From assembly GCF_000764305.2 (NCBI RefSeq), contig NW_025934805.1, positions 1 through 64,000 of the forward strand: a stretch of DNA of 64,000 nucleotides, written 5' to 3'. Below are positions 31,981 through 43,390 of the stretch, one piece after another (position 1 is the first letter of the stretch; each line of letters starts with the position of its first letter). Position numbers and translations under genes: made by a program. The DNA is from Hyalella azteca (lineage: Eukaryota; Arthropoda; Malacostraca; Amphipoda; Hyalellidae). The notes under the pieces were generated by a model. That model was not told the origin of the DNA. It searched no databases and saw only the letters and a list, made by a program, of their open reading frames with translations.

Positions 31981-32503
31981 TGTGGTGGGCGCTTTGTGTC
32001 AAAAGCCGTGAAGATGCCCGGCTGCGTTACGCTCGGGAAGGTATATGAATCGCACTGTGGACTTGGGCTATGCTGACCTCTAGCTATCCACCCATCTCAG
32101 TTGGTAGTCACGGTTTCTTCGCAACAAACTGAACGTCGAGTTTGATCGCACTCCAAAAGTTTGATCACTCCAAAGGATCTCGATAAAATAATCAGTCAGT
32201 CATCAAGGATACAAAACTAAGTTCATATTTATTTCCTTCCTTCACTCAAATTTCCCTCAAGAACCTAAATAGTTGACAATTTTCAACGTCTTTTATCGCT
32301 GTTTTTCTCCATCTTTTTACACCGCAAAAATCAATTCTCAGTCCCAGGAAGAGCTCGTGACGGTATCTTGTCTACGAGATCTTATTTAATACGAAGACTT
32401 GGCGTTCTCAAATAAATTAGTGGACGACTACAGCTGCTAACTTGACTACGTTGACTCCGACTGCTTCTTTTAATATTATTTAGTTTTTGTACTATTTTGA
32501 ATA
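31981..32503. other. Mixed DNA, nothing recognised
   Basis: No coding or repeat feature could be supported. Confidence 0.4.
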
Positions 32504-32736
32504 CAGGGTTGCCAGATGGTCCTTCTTTTCCGGACAAATTCCGCGATTTAGTTTCTTTCGATTGCATTGGCCGGGTAAAATATATGATTGGGGCACTTCC
32601 TTATCAAATTTGAAATAAAAATATATGGGATTTTTATAACGGAACCCACAAATATACTACTACATATTGAGTTATAGGCCTTTTTTATCCTTTTTTGTTA
32701 GCGGACTTGGCCGTTTTTGGCCATCTGGCAACACTG
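32504..32736. mobile_element. hAT-like MITE, 233 bp
   Basis: Ends CAGGGTTGCCAGATGG (left) and, as reverse complement of the right, CAGTGTTGCCAGATGG: 16-bp terminal inverted repeats with one mismatch. CAGTGTTGCCA is a familiar hAT-type terminus. No 8-bp target duplication is evident (tttgaata versus aattatgt), so either the flanks have decayed or the exact ends differ. Confidence 0.6.
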
Positions 32737-32834
32737 AATTATGTACCACTACGTCCTGGAGAAATACACTCCGTGGTAATTCTCGATCTCTCCGGACATC
32801 CATCAATCAGCCGTGAACCGCTCAGCTTTGTCCT

Positions 32835-33086
32835 TGGTTGAACTAGTAGAAGGTTGACCCACCAGAAGCCCATTTTTGCGGATGTAGCTCGTTGTTCGCC
32901 TGTGACGTCACTGATCTCAGTGACGTCACGGGCATTAACCAATTACCAAAATGCGATCAAACCAGTCGACCAATCAGGCATGAGAATGACGGGTTTGTTT
33001 ACGTTTCTCGATCTACGTGACGTAACAAGAAAGCTGGACTGAAAGACGGAACTTCTTGTTGGTCAACCTTATATAGTTCGACCATG
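32835..33086. mobile_element. 252-bp MITE with 10-bp target duplication and central CRE palindrome
   Basis: A perfect direct repeat GCTTTGTCCT (32825-32834 and 33087-33096) flanks ends TGGTTGAACTAGTAGAAGG and, from the other side, TGGTCGAACTATATAAGG. The inverted homology continues to about 36 bp (GGTTGACC-AC-AGAAG). Near the centre GTGACGTCACTGA (32902-32914) and its exact reverse complement (32917-32929) carry two TGACGTCA sites. A 9-11-bp duplication is typical of Mutator-like elements. Confidence 0.72.
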
Positions 33087-33888
33087 GCTTTGTCCTCCTC
33101 CGGCCTTGCATAAAACCTGCCATGCACCACCAGGCCGCGGATCGAATATGACTTCCGGGCATCGTTAAATTACGTAATTGTACGTTCACTGCATCTGAGG
33201 CTAGGTTTTAGATAGCAGAGTTCTGTTCCAAAATTTATCGTCCTTCGACGAGTGGTCGTTCGACCGAGGGCTGGTTTGACGCACGGCCTAGATTTGATTG
33301 TCCAGAAGTGTTGAAGGCTACGTTCCGGAAGGCAGGAATCATGATGGTCCATTACATCCAGGGCAATGGTGGTCTTCGGCAGGCGAACCAGGAGGACGAG
33401 CAGGCCATTCCTTCTTCTTCTTCAGATGAGTAATTAAAGGAAATGGGAATTTATAGGTAAGTTCAAATTTTACATCGAATTGAAAACTGGGAAAAATCTT
33501 CAGAGCACAATGATGGCACAATAAAAAATCGTTCATCAACAACTGATTATTCACGAACTGTGGTAATGGTTACTACTATTACCATACTTGGATTCCTGAC
33601 CAAAATACATTTATCGTAAAAATATTGCAAGCGCAGGCATGTGGGTGGCCGGTGTTTAAAATTGGATGGTGGCTTTCATAAATTTCAGGAACTTCCTTCT
33701 GCACTAGAAATTGTGTCTTCTGTCTTACAGTCGTTGAGACTTGGCATGTCTATTCTTTCACCAGAAAATAAAGCTACCGATTAAGTGCATACAATATGGT
33801 TTACTTCATGGGCGTTTTCACCTCGTAGTTAAAAATTTAATAAGACGTATGTACATTTTGGGGTAAAAATTGTGACTTGAACTGGGCT
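33087..33888. other. Mixed DNA, no supported gene
   Basis: A plus frame ending near 33433 in a Ser/Glu-rich tail might be a transposase remnant but could not be substantiated. No other features. Confidence 0.35.
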
Positions 33889-34157
33889 GTGAAGCCCAGT
33901 GGTTGTAGTTCAGAGTAAAGTATATTATGGTGCATGGTTGGAATCTGGATTGGAGCAGTGAGCTGCGGGTTCGATCACAGCTACCTGCGTCAGTTCTGCC
34001 TAAAGTCGGCGAGGTGGCCGGGTGATTGAGAACAGCAGTACTGAAGTAGTGAGTTGTGGGTTCGAAACCGCAGACAACTTTGAGAATTTTGCTATGCCAA
34101 GAATCGGCGACTGGCCACATGTGGCCTAATGAACGCAAATACTACTATTACTATAGC
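33889..34157 (+). mobile_element. tRNA-derived SINE, diverged full-length copy
   Basis: Begins gaagcccagtggttgtagtt, has B-box-like GGGTTCGATCACAGCT, then a second tRNA-like unit (gaggtggccgggtgattgag through gtgggttcgaaaccgc), the shared tail AAGAATCGGCGACTGGCC with the hairpin TGGCCACATGTGGCC, and a (TAC)n end. It aligns along its length with the copy at 46022-46268 at clearly lower identity, so it is older. Confidence 0.8.
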
Positions 34158-34828
34158 GACTCGTTAGCTAGGATAGTTGATACTTAGAAGTTAATCATGA
34201 TTAATTAGGAAAAGTTTATTGTTTGTATTATTTTCACGCATGTATTGTAGATAATTATGGTTGAGCAATGAATAATGAAGCAGCATATAAGCGACTTTTG
34301 AAATTTCTTCAGAGAAGCTTTGTTTCTAAGTTTAGTTTAACGTATAACCGAATAATTCTACAGGCAAATTGGGCAAGCTGTAGCATATCCGAGAAAGTGA
34401 TCATCAGAGTGATGGGAATTATTGCCTAAATAGGGTAAATGGAAGACAATATTCCTACATGATAGGGTAAATGGAAGTAGCAAGTTTATTAAAGAAATAA
34501 GTGATCGATTCAAACAACTAGCGACATTACAAAACTTTTTCGGGATCTAGTTCCGCATTACAGTGAATCACGGACCAGGGTAGCGATACAGTGGCCAGAG
34601 AAAACGGCCAAATTTGCTCCCAAAATGGCCAAAACATATCAGTAATTTTATAATTTTAAGTGCACTAATTAATTTTTTTTGTTTTTATACATTTACGTTT
34701 ACAAATTTAAGCCTAACGCTGATTATTGCCAGCCAACACTGTTAAAAAAAGGCCCTAATCGTCAAATTTGCCGAAAAAAGGTCCGTCTGGCAATTAGGCC
34801 ACCTACAAGTTCGTGAACGTCAACCTCA
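34158..34828. other. AT-rich DNA, nothing firmly recognised
   Basis: Near 34586-34800, words such as ggccaaatttg/caaatttgccg and ccaacactg resemble hAT-like termini, but no consistent pair could be drawn. Confidence 0.35.
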
Positions 34829-35512
34829 CTATGATGTAAGATGGTGGAAGATGAGGTAATATTCTCCATGTTCTGCATTAGCGAACGTGTCATTCCCATC
34901 ATAAAACAAATTCCTGAAGTTTTTAAGTATCACTGAGGAGGTTGTCCTGTCATCATCCTCGCTTTCTCCGATAATCTTAACAACTTGGTTGTAAAACAGC
35001 TCCTGTTCCAAACCTATCATTAATTTCTCGTCATTTCGATCAAAGTTTTTCAATTTTCGTCCTAAATCCTTCTCCATTTCCTCGTGATTTGCCAAATAAA
35101 AATCCATGTTGCAAGAGATTGTCACAGTCAGAAGTTCCAAGGCCTTTTGAAATGTAATTTTTTTCACCGTCTCCACTTTCCTGTTCGGATCAAAAAGTTC
35201 GGAATATTGCCACTCCCGTGAGTACAGGGAGTCCAGCTTCTCTCTGGACTGAAAATATCTCAAGTGAATAATTTCCAGCGTAAAGTCATAGTCGCCGAAA
35301 CTGGATGCCCTCAGCTTCTGGGTAGGAACTTTATCCCTTGACCAATCATCCAGCCCTTGCAGACATTTTATAACATCTTGATTCGGTCCATCCTTGTGCA
35401 AATTAACCTGGTCTGAGTGGTCAACCTCAAGAACAAGCGGTACTCGCATCAGAGAGTAAGTGCCATTTTCAAGCTTCAGCTGGACATCACTTGCCTGCGT
35501 CTGGGTGGCCAT
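34829..35512 (-). CDS. Uncharacterised 227-codon protein, intact frame
   Basis: This is the longest open frame that is neither tandem repeat nor recognisable mobile element. The start chosen is ATG at 35512 (GAAATGGCC context, protein MATQTQASDVQLKLENG). An upstream in-frame ATG at 35551 would add 13 residues including FFFTK. The protein is acidic and probably helical, with a charged middle (EEMEKDLGRKLKNFDRNDEK) and no signal peptide, Cys/His motif or transmembrane segment. It ends HHLTS with TAG at 34829-34831. No intron signals are required. I do not recognise a family; it could be a single-exon gene, retrocopy or part of an unknown mobile element. Confidence 0.45.
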   Translation of the reverse strand: MATQTQASDVQLKLENGTYSLMRVPLVLEVDHSDQVNLHKDGPNQDVIKCLQGLDDWSRDKVPTQKLRASSFGDYDFTLEIIHLRYFQSREKLDSLYSREWQYSELFDPNRKVETVKKITFQKALELLTVTISCNMDFYLANHEEMEKDLGRKLKNFDRNDEKLMIGLEQELFYNQVVKIIGESEDDDRTTSSVILKNFRNLFYDGNDTFANAEHGEYYLIFHHLTS

Positions 35513-37973
35513 TTCCAACTGAGGTTTTGTGAAAAAAAAAATGATGGTCAAGCTGCGGAAAAGGCAACCAGCCCTGCGCGATAAGATGCAGTGATTGCGA
35601 TTACATTGGAAATCACTGACGGGTGCCTGCAGTAGACACAGAGGGCTAGAAATTATATACCGGGTTTCTTAAAATGAGGAAATCTTGCATCTCACTCATT
35701 GAAAACTATCATTCTTTTAAATTTTCTCAAACTCTGAACAAACTGAGCTAGATCAACCAAGCAACGATGAGATATGTTAAGATTAAAACACAATAAAAAC
35801 AACCGCCTCACCAGATACGTCTAAGAAGCCTCCTCAACAATGCTGAAAACTCTGGTTCTGCGGCGGGGGGCATACAAATATTTGTATTTGAAATTTATAT
35901 ATTTAATGTCTTATGAAGTGTACATGGAAGGTTTCATAACAATAAAATTTATGTTATGTGTAATGAATGTCTACATGTCAGCCTGAATACTGCGGTTCAA
36001 ATTTTATCAAATGCAATGTGGGGCATCAAAGGGAGAGATGAAGATCGTTAACATGAACTGAACAGAATAATCGTTTCCTGCGTATCAGATTCCTAGCCAT
36101 GGTTAGGAGCTAAAACTTTTCAAACCATCTTTAGGCGATCTGCTTGCCCTCGTCGCGAAACTGTCGTGAAAAAATATACTGCATGAAATCAACCTATGTC
36201 AGATTCCCCGACATATTTAACTGTTAACGAAACATTTCCGATGAGTCTAATAAAAATTTGTGTGTTTTTTGTGTTGATGCAGTTTGGGAATAATGATGGT
36301 AAATGACCAGAACGGTCGAAGTGAAGATAATGTCAAGGACGATGAGAAAAAAAACTTTATATAGTGTGGGCAACGAAGATGAAAATAAGGATGCTAACGT
36401 CAGAGGTACAATTTTAGAGAACTATGACCGTAGTAATGAAGACAATATGTGAACCATGCGTAACGTATACGTAATTCTACCAACACGAAGAAATACATGC
36501 ATGACGTGAACACTCCAATCTACACAACGCATTATTGTGCAACTGGTATAAAGAATACCCCACAACTGAGACCTGCAGTCAGACACCGCGAGCTGGTGGT
36601 GGGACGCTCAGGAACTTTGCCCTATATGGGAGCGCGAGATCCCATATAGGACTTCTGACGAGCTATAGGCATTATCCCCGGAGGGGATAAGAAAGGGGAA
36701 AGATTTTGAAATAGACTCCCACAAAGATGGTAGGGTTGGGGCTACTTTGGATATTACTACTATAGAAAAGTCGCATGTACAGGAAATTATTTTCAAGAAA
36801 GGAAGTTTTGAAATGAGAAAATGAATGAAAATGTAATTAAGTGACAGAATTTAAGTGACCAGATAATAATCAAGCAAGAGGACGATGTGGGATCAGTTAG
36901 AAAAATTGTCATTCATTGCCTGATGGAGCTACGAGCTCGTAAATGTTTAAATACTCTAATGCCGCAACACAGGCAGGCTCGATCGCTTCACGCGCTGGAT
37001 CAGCAAAGAACAACGAGTTTGCTAAAACACCTTAATAAAATGACAATCTCTGAAAAAAATGGGAAAAAGCAAGTTCATTTATAATTCAGTGCATCAAATT
37101 CTGTGTTATCTGGCATACAAATTTGAGTAGGTCTTGAAATGCAATAGAGAAGAAAAATGATGGTCCATGTGATGCGTGTCAAAAGTTTAACTAAAGAAGA
37201 TGGGTTAGAAAGTCCTAGTAATGGCCATATAAATTGAAACATTACACAGTTAGGAGACTTTGAAGGATATCATATATTAACACAATTAAAGAGTTTACAA
37301 GATGAGCGTTTAATTCAGTTTAAAAATCCATTACTGATGAACAAATGTCAACAAAAGCGGAAAGTCAAAACTTCTTAAGACGACTGTGGGAGAGTATAAT
37401 GATATGATAGTATAATGACATAGTTTGTAGAGTATAAAATGATAGATATCAAAACAGCACACTTGACTATTAGTACTTGAATAACTATGGACTATGACTG
37501 TGTGTTGTTACATATTTATGGGACTTTATGATAGCCTTTTTCATAAATGTTTTTGTAATGAAGCGCTCATCAACCTTAAAGCAGAAGGACCATCGCAGCT
37601 CCTGTGTAGTCTAGAAACACTTAGGAAATATGCTTAGAGGTTCTTGAATAAGAAATAAGATATAGTTGTAATTTATTCATATGGAATAGAAGTTAGTTTC
37701 TGAAGACCATGTACAAGTGGATGTCACTACAACGTCGGTCCGACAGTTTTTTTTGCCGTTAGTTCGAACAATGCATACAGGCGAGGTGCTACGCAATTTG
37801 AGTTCAATGCTACAACTAGTTTTTTTTATTTGATTTTGATTTTTATTCACAAAGGAGCTCTAGTTACAATTCAAAAGAGAAAAAGAAAAACATTTATAAA
37901 AATAATAGAGACATCCAAGTGAATGCCCATAAGCAGATAAGCTTTGCAGGCAAAATAGGTGATTTAAAACTCT
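35513..37973. other. Non-repetitive DNA, no supported gene
   Basis: About 2.4 kb of mixed AT-rich sequence. At 36621-36650 a perfect 11-bp hairpin (CCTATATGGGA / TCCCATATAGG, 8-base loop) stands out; the TATATGGGAG word also occurs in the dispersed repeat at 45525 and 53088. Short frames show no domains. Confidence 0.4.
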
Positions 37974-38171
37974 ATTCCAATGATAAGTCAAAGAAGTTAA
38001 GAGCAACAGAAAGTTTCTAAATTAAACACATACAAGGAAAAAAACCTCAAGAAAACTGATAACAGGATGTCACTAAAATTAAGCGTAACAAAGCAATATC
38101 AATATAATTCCAATGATAAGTCAAAGAAGTTAAGAGCAACAGAAAGTTTCTAAATTAAACACATACAAGGA
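37974..38171. repeat. 65-bp direct repeat, identical copies 133 bp apart
   Basis: attccaatgataagtcaaag at 37974-38038 recurs through its whole 65 bp at 38107-38171. It lies at the 3' side of the minus-strand LINE and is probably a duplicated piece of its 3' UTR. Confidence 0.9.
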
Positions 38172-38295
38172 TACAGTGATACAGTGATTAAAGACGGGTA
38201 AAAACTTGAAATATAGAGTCAAAAATATTCAGAACCTGTATGACAAACGAAGTCAAATTAATACTGATCAAGAATAAATTTACGGAATTTTATTT

Positions 38296-41124
38296 TTAAA
38301 AGTAATTTGGAACACTCTTTTTAAAATATTCATGCAATTCATTAAAATATTTGACGCAGTTAAAAACAGTACCGCTTTTTTCTACTTCCAGACGAACCGC
38401 TGGTAAGTTAAATCCTACGCCCCTGCTATTATGGGAATGTTGAGGGACGAGAGAGGCGAAGGCAGACTCAAAAAGACGATCATCATAGAAAAGTGCCCTA
38501 TGCATGAATTTTAAAAGCTCAAATTTATACATATCGTCAAGTTATAAGATTTTAGACTGCTTATATAATACGCTAGTGGGAGTCAAAGGAATATTCCAAC
38601 GTACTTAACCCAAAGCATGGAACGCAATGTTTTATTAACTAGCGTAATGACCCTCTTCTTTCTATTAAAAGGTACACCCCCCCAGATTACCAAAGTGTTT
38701 GCTAGTTTAGAAACAGACAATGCGTAGAAAAGAGTTTTTAACGAAGTAAAAGGTAGGACGCTCGATAATGCACGCAAAACTCCGTGGGCTTTACTCAGCC
38801 CCTGACAGACGTAGTTGATGTGCTTATTGAAGGAAATCTTGTTAAACCAAGATATCTAAATTCGTCGACCCATTGTAAAATTGTGCCATTAAAGGTTATA
38901 TCACGAAGGATGGAAACGGGTCTAGGAGTAAAAAGCATCAACTTAGTTTTGTCAGTGTGAGCTACTAGCTTGTTATCTAAAAGCCATCTCGACAAATGCA
39001 CAGTCAGTTCCGATATGTTATCGCACACTTCGTCGAAGGAACTTCTCGAGACATAAAACACTGCGTCGTCGGCAAAAAGTTTGCAGTTCACATTAAGAGA
39101 TGAAGCAATGTCATTAATAAAAATAGTAAAGAAAAGAGGTCCCAGTACAGAGCCTTGTGGCACACCTATATTGATTGGTTTTATGGGTGAATTGAACTCG
39201 TTTAACGCGACGAACTGTTCTCTATTCGAGAGGTAAGACTGAATAAGTGAGAGGAAGGTCCCTCTAATACCATAACGGTGTAGCTTCCCTAGAAGAATTC
39301 GGTGATTCACACAATCAAAAGCCTTCTGTAGGTCCAGAAAAAGAGCGACACAGTAATCTTTTGAACGGTACGTCCTAAGAAGGTCTTGAAATAGATAATA
39401 TATAGCCATGGTTGTGTTGCTACCCTTACGGAAACCAAACTGGTTATCAGATATAATTGAAAATTTATCAAAAAAAGTAGTTAGTCTAGAGTGGAGAATT
39501 TTTTCAAGAATCTTATTAAGATATGACAGGGTTGATATAGGACGGTAATTAGAGACTTTGTAAGGGTCACCCGATTTAAAAATAGGTATAACTCGAGCTC
39601 GTTTCAGTAAATTAGGATACACTCCTGTGGACATACAGAGGTTAAAAATATGCGCTAAGACTGGCGCTACAGTGTCAGCTACAAGATACAATATTCTTGG
39701 CTGAAATTCATCGACCTGAAGTTTTTTGCCCTTGCACAGTCGTAAAATTTGCTTTATCTCAAATTCAGAAGTAGGAAACCGGAGGCAGGTTGCCTCACAG
39801 GAGGGAATTTCATTCATCAAATTATCGTTCACAGGACCTAAGTTTTTTGTGATATCGTTAGCAACAAAGATGAAATAATTGTTAAATTCAGTTGCTGCAT
39901 CGGTACCGGAAATTATATCATTAATTTTTAACAATTCAATTCTTTTTTTACAACATTTTTTACAAGCAAATTGTTGACAATTTTCCAAAGAACCTTTGAG
40001 TCATTCGACGCCTGCTCGATTTTGGCTGCGTAGATTTGCTTTTTGACAGTCTTGATTAACGCATTTAGGACATTTCGATAAGTGGCATATGATCGACGAA
40101 GAATTACACCAGAGCGGGAGAGCTTCAGAAGCTTATGTTTCTTCCTGATAGCAGACTTAATTTCAGCTGTCACCCAAGGAGGCTTATGTTTTTTTACTGA
40201 TACAAACTTTATGGGAAATGATTCATTATAAATTTTAGAAAGTTCAGATATAAAGGAGTGCATTGCTGCGTTAGGTTCGTTAATATTTGAAAGAAAAGCC
40301 GATGGAAAAAGTTTCATGTTTTCCTTGAACTTATGAATATTTTCATCATTAATCACGCGAATTTTCCTCAGAAGTGAAACAAAAGGAAATCTCGTTTCAA
40401 AGTGAAAGAACGTCATCAAGTGATCAGACAAGTCGCAGTCAACAACGGCTGAATAGGGATTGGATCCAAAAGAAAAGTTACACCAGATATGGCCAAGTAA
40501 CGAGAACGGGGTAATGGGGTTTTGAGGAGAGATTCTGGTTGGCTTGGTTATAACTGGATAAAAATTGCTACACAGAATTTCATGTATAAAAAAATTGGTC
40601 GAGCATAAATTAAGAGGGTTGTACAGATTTATATTGAAGTCCCCACAAAAAATTGTTTTACTAGTTCCCTTTATATTCGAAAGAACCTCGACTGAGAACA
40701 GTTCATTGAATGTTCGAATGCTGTTGGAGGATGGTCTATAGACGCAAAAGATAGATATCTCAAAGGCAGGTAAGCGGACACATAAACTCAAGAGTTCATA
40801 CTCATTTTTCACCCAAGAGAAATCATTATTAACCCTCGCGCTGAACTTTTCATCCACGTAAGCAGTTATACCTCCCCCATGGCTGTTGCGATAAATACTA
40901 TACTTGGAAAAACCAGGAATATTAAATACTTGGTCTGAGTTTGGACTCAGCCAGGTTTCCGTTAGTAAAATGATGGTAAATTTAAAATTCACTGAGCTAA
41001 GAAAAACCATGAATTGGTCAAAATTTTTACGAATACTCCTAATATTAAAACAAACAAGTGAAAAAAGATTCGTGGGTAAAATTACTTGATCGCTGTAAAA
41101 ATGCATCACAGTCAAGGATTTCAC
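38296..41124 (-). pseudogene. Non-LTR retrotransposon ORF2 (APE endonuclease plus reverse transcriptase), frameshifted
   Basis: The first frame (41124-39928) has the endonuclease: FNIRSIRKNFDQF, LLTETWL (about 40960), GGGITAYV, FCGDFNINL (about 40640), SDHLMTF (about 40420), then linker. The second (39988-38795) has the RT: NYRPISTLSYLNKILEK, GFRKGSNT, FLDLQKAFDCVNHRI, GVPQGSVLGPLFF (about 39165-39139), LFADDAVFYV (FADD at about 39077-39062). Two shorter frames (38777-38583, 38532-38296) carry the C-terminus, ending FNELHEYFKKS. The endonuclease-to-RT switch falls at a run of seven A's (minus strand, about 39950), as a single indel would give. Jockey/CR1 superfamily; nearly complete but inactive. 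Confidence 0.92.
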
Positions 41125-41325
41125 AATTCACAACAGGAATATCAGCGACAAGATCATCACTTAGAGACAAAGTAGGATAAGTAAATTCAGCCATCATAGT
41201 GAATATATAGACAATAAGAATGTTTAAAAAGCATCAGGCATTAGAATTAGAATCTACCAGCGATTCTTCAAATTTGGTCAGGTCACACTCAGAGTTGATG
41301 TAGGAAACCTTAACACTCGACAGTC

Positions 41326-42024
41326 TTAGCACAAACTTGACCTTGCCACGCGTACACTCTCTCGATAGAATTGTTGGCTTTTTTTAGAGTTCTGAGCTTG
41401 AAGAGGTGCACGCAGTCTTTTAGTCAAGTACTCATTTGCAAATAAGTTTTCAGTTTTTTTCCTCTTCACAGCCACCAGAGTACGGTTTCTAGCCTCCTTT
41501 GAGACAAAGGTCACCCGTAAATGTTTCGTTTCCTTCCCTAAGACGTCCACGGCCTCGATGTCAGCGGCTCGAAGAGCTCCATTATCGTACTCGTTCATCT
41601 TGTCTACAAACTTCTGCTTGATACTCTCGGGGGTTTCTAACTGCATCAACATTGTTCCCAGCAGTGGAGACAGACGAAGATTCGATGATTGACAGGACCG
41701 CACTACCTTGGCAAGCCATTACTTTCACAAGCGAGTCCTGCTCAACAGAGTCCAGGCGTTTTTCAAGACGCAGCATGCTCGGGCCAACAGAATTTACATC
41801 AGCATTACTTGACATACGTGAAACATTACCTAGGGTAGTAGGGCGGCGCCCAGTAACAGACGCATCAGGTGAAGAAAGGCCGCGCGAAACCACTTCAGAG
41901 TAGCTCGGCAAGGAAGCCTGTTTTCATGGAGATGGTCGTGGTCGCATTTAAGTTTAGTGTTCATAGCGACTAGGTTATCAATGCTGCCCAACATTCTAAC
42001 ATTTAGAGAGGCCATTGTTAACAT
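41326..42024 (-). pseudogene. ORF1 of the same LINE, broken
   Basis: Overlapping frames in different phases give MASLNVRMLGSIDNL (about 42010), SYSEVVSRG and a Ser-rich region, then LRVTFVSKEARNRTLVAVKR and NEYLTKRLR (about 41540-41410), resembling the nucleic-acid-binding C-terminal part of LINE ORF1 proteins. Several frameshifts. It lies about 200 bp upstream of ORF2 on the same strand, as expected for one element whose 5' end is cut at about 42030 by Penelope-like sequence. Confidence 0.7.
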
Positions 42025-42039
42025 TGGCCATTGTTAACA

Positions 42040-42265
42040 AATGTTAACATTGTTAACATTTTCTAACGTCAAAAGAGGCCATTGTTAAGCCCTGAACATC
42101 AGTAAAATCTTTCAAGCGGTCAACAAAAGTATAAGAATTATCTACTGTATACTGGTTAGTTGTAAGACAGTTTAAGACAGGAACTAGAAATTTAGCCAGT
42201 TTAAAACTAGGGGCATTATATGCGGCAAAAATTGGTCGGAATTGAAACTTTGTGGCAAAATCCAC
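42040..42265 (-). pseudogene. Penelope-like element RT segment, inverted part
   Basis: The minus-strand frame reads FRPIFAAYNAPSFKLAKFLV, then PVLNCLTTNQYTVDNSYTFV and LTMASFDV, the mid-RT of Penelope-like elements (conserved AYN.PS.KLAKFL and SFDV). It faces away from the plus-strand remainder of the element; the turning point (about 42245-42275) carries tgaaactttgtgg/ccacaaagtttca. Head-to-head rearrangement is common in Penelope copies. Confidence 0.8.
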
Positions 42266-42523
42266 AAAGTTTCAATCCACACAAAGTTTGTGGGAATCTT
42301 TGTGGCAAAACTTGCAACATAATTCTATTAAATTTACTATGGAACTTGAATCGAACAATAGTTTGTCCTTTCTAGACTGCAATATTACTAAATCTAATGG
42401 CCGTTTTCAAACCTCTGTTTACAGAAAACCAACTTTCACCGGCCTAAGCACCAGCTTTTTTAGTTTTTGTTCTTTTAGATTCAAGATAAACGCGGCTTTC
42501 GTATATGCTCGACTTTTCATTCC

Positions 42524-43156
42524 ATGCATTTTGAATTTGAATTTTTGCGCAATATCTTCTCGCTTAATGGATTTCCTTCTGGCTTGGTGTTTACCCAGAT
42601 TAAGAAATTCATGTCTAAGCGATACAGTGAAGTTGTTCCAGAACCTGATGGCAGAAGCGTTGTTTACTGTTCTCTTCCATACTTCGGCCATGCGTCCGAA
42701 GTTATGTCAAGAGAATTAAAAGTTTTGTTTATGAAATACTTCCCGGACATTAATCTTCGTATCTTACTAGTGAATAATTTCAAAATAGGTTCGTTTTTTA
42801 GGTACAAAGATATCCTTCCTCCTCATATGCGATCGTCCCTAGTTTATAAATTTAGTTGTGCACGGTGTGCATCTGCGTATGTCGGAATGACGGCACGCAA
42901 CTTTTACACTCGGGTCGCTGAGCATAGAGGTAGGAGTTATAGGACTGGGCAGTTACTATCGCGCCCTCCTCATTCGGCTGTGCGCACTCACGCCGAACAG
43001 TGCAACGTTCCAGTGTCCGACACAGACTTTAAGGTTTTAGCTTATAGTTCTGGTGCTTCCGATCTGCGTATTTTGGAATCCTTGTATATTTTTAAAGAGA
43101 AGCCTAGTTTAAATGCTGCCTATAGTTCTTATCCATTAGAAATTGTGAATAGATAG
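42524..43156 (+). CDS. Penelope-like C-terminal region with GIY-YIG endonuclease
   Basis: An open frame of 210 codons. The core is [20 protein letters not shown] followed by YTRVAEH, the GIY-YIG motif (here SAY..VGMT with R at the conserved distance), preceded by the YKF-C-x2-C cysteine pair typical of Penelope-like nucleases. It ends with the conserved [15 protein letters not shown] stretch. This domain nicks target DNA to prime reverse transcription. The nuclease part looks intact; the RT upstream does not. Confidence 0.85.
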   Translation: MHFEFEFLRNIFSLNGFPSGLVFTQIKKFMSKRYSEVVPEPDGRSVVYCSLPYFGHASEVMSRELKVLFMKYFPDINLRILLVNNFKIGSFFRYKDILPPHMRSSLVYKFSCARCASAYVGMTARNFYTRVAEHRGRSYRTGQLLSRPPHSAVRTHAEQCNVPVSDTDFKVLAYSSGASDLRILESLYIFKEKPSLNAAYSSYPLEIVNR

Positions 43157-43275
43157 GTACTTACTTTATTATTCTGCCCTTTGTCTGTAAATTTAGGTTT
43201 TTAACTTCTGTTTGTGTTTTTTTTATTAACTCCAAACTAATTTTCTGCATTTATCTGTGTTCTAGATTTATCGAA

Positions 43276-43301
43276 CTGACGATGGAGCTGGTCTCCGAAA
43301 C
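43276..43301 (+). ncRNA. Hammerhead-like ribozyme core in Penelope-like 3' end
   Basis: CTGACGA (43276-43282, fits CUGANGA), stem II GGAG (43284-43287) with CTCC (43293-43296) around CTGGT, then GAAAC (43297-43301). One extra U sits between CUGACGA and stem II. Penelope-like elements are known to carry minimal hammerhead motifs. Flanking stems I and III look weak, so activity is uncertain. Confidence 0.5.
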
Positions 43302-43390
43302 GTTTTCAAATGAGATATGCTAAATTTTTGTGGTGTTTTCTTCGCTTTTAAATTTATATAGAAATATTTTTTGCTACCCTATCTATAATT

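Larger units (their letters stand above)
42266..43390 (+). mobile_element. Penelope-like retroelement, 3' half
   Basis: Continues with the end of the RT domain ([20 protein letters not shown] then RKPTFTGL, 42360-42440), a GIY-YIG nuclease frame (42524-43156) and a 3' non-coding part with a hammerhead-like motif at 43276-43301. The frame is broken between RT and nuclease near 42470-42530. Its 3' end is shared with the fragment at 30060-30165. Confidence 0.88.

Noticed and set aside
33260..33433. Plus frame with PEVLKATFRKAGI near its end, perhaps a pogo-like transposase C-terminus
   Set aside because: Only a dozen residues are suggestive, with no DDE motif or inverted ends linked to it.
34586..34800. 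Possible second hAT-like MITE
   Set aside because: The inverted words do not pair consistently and no target duplication is visible.
36608..36796. 62-codon minus frame with PTLPSLWES
   Set aside because: No domain; contains a perfect hairpin instead. Similarity of PSLWE to a frame near 30.7 kb is too short to mean anything.
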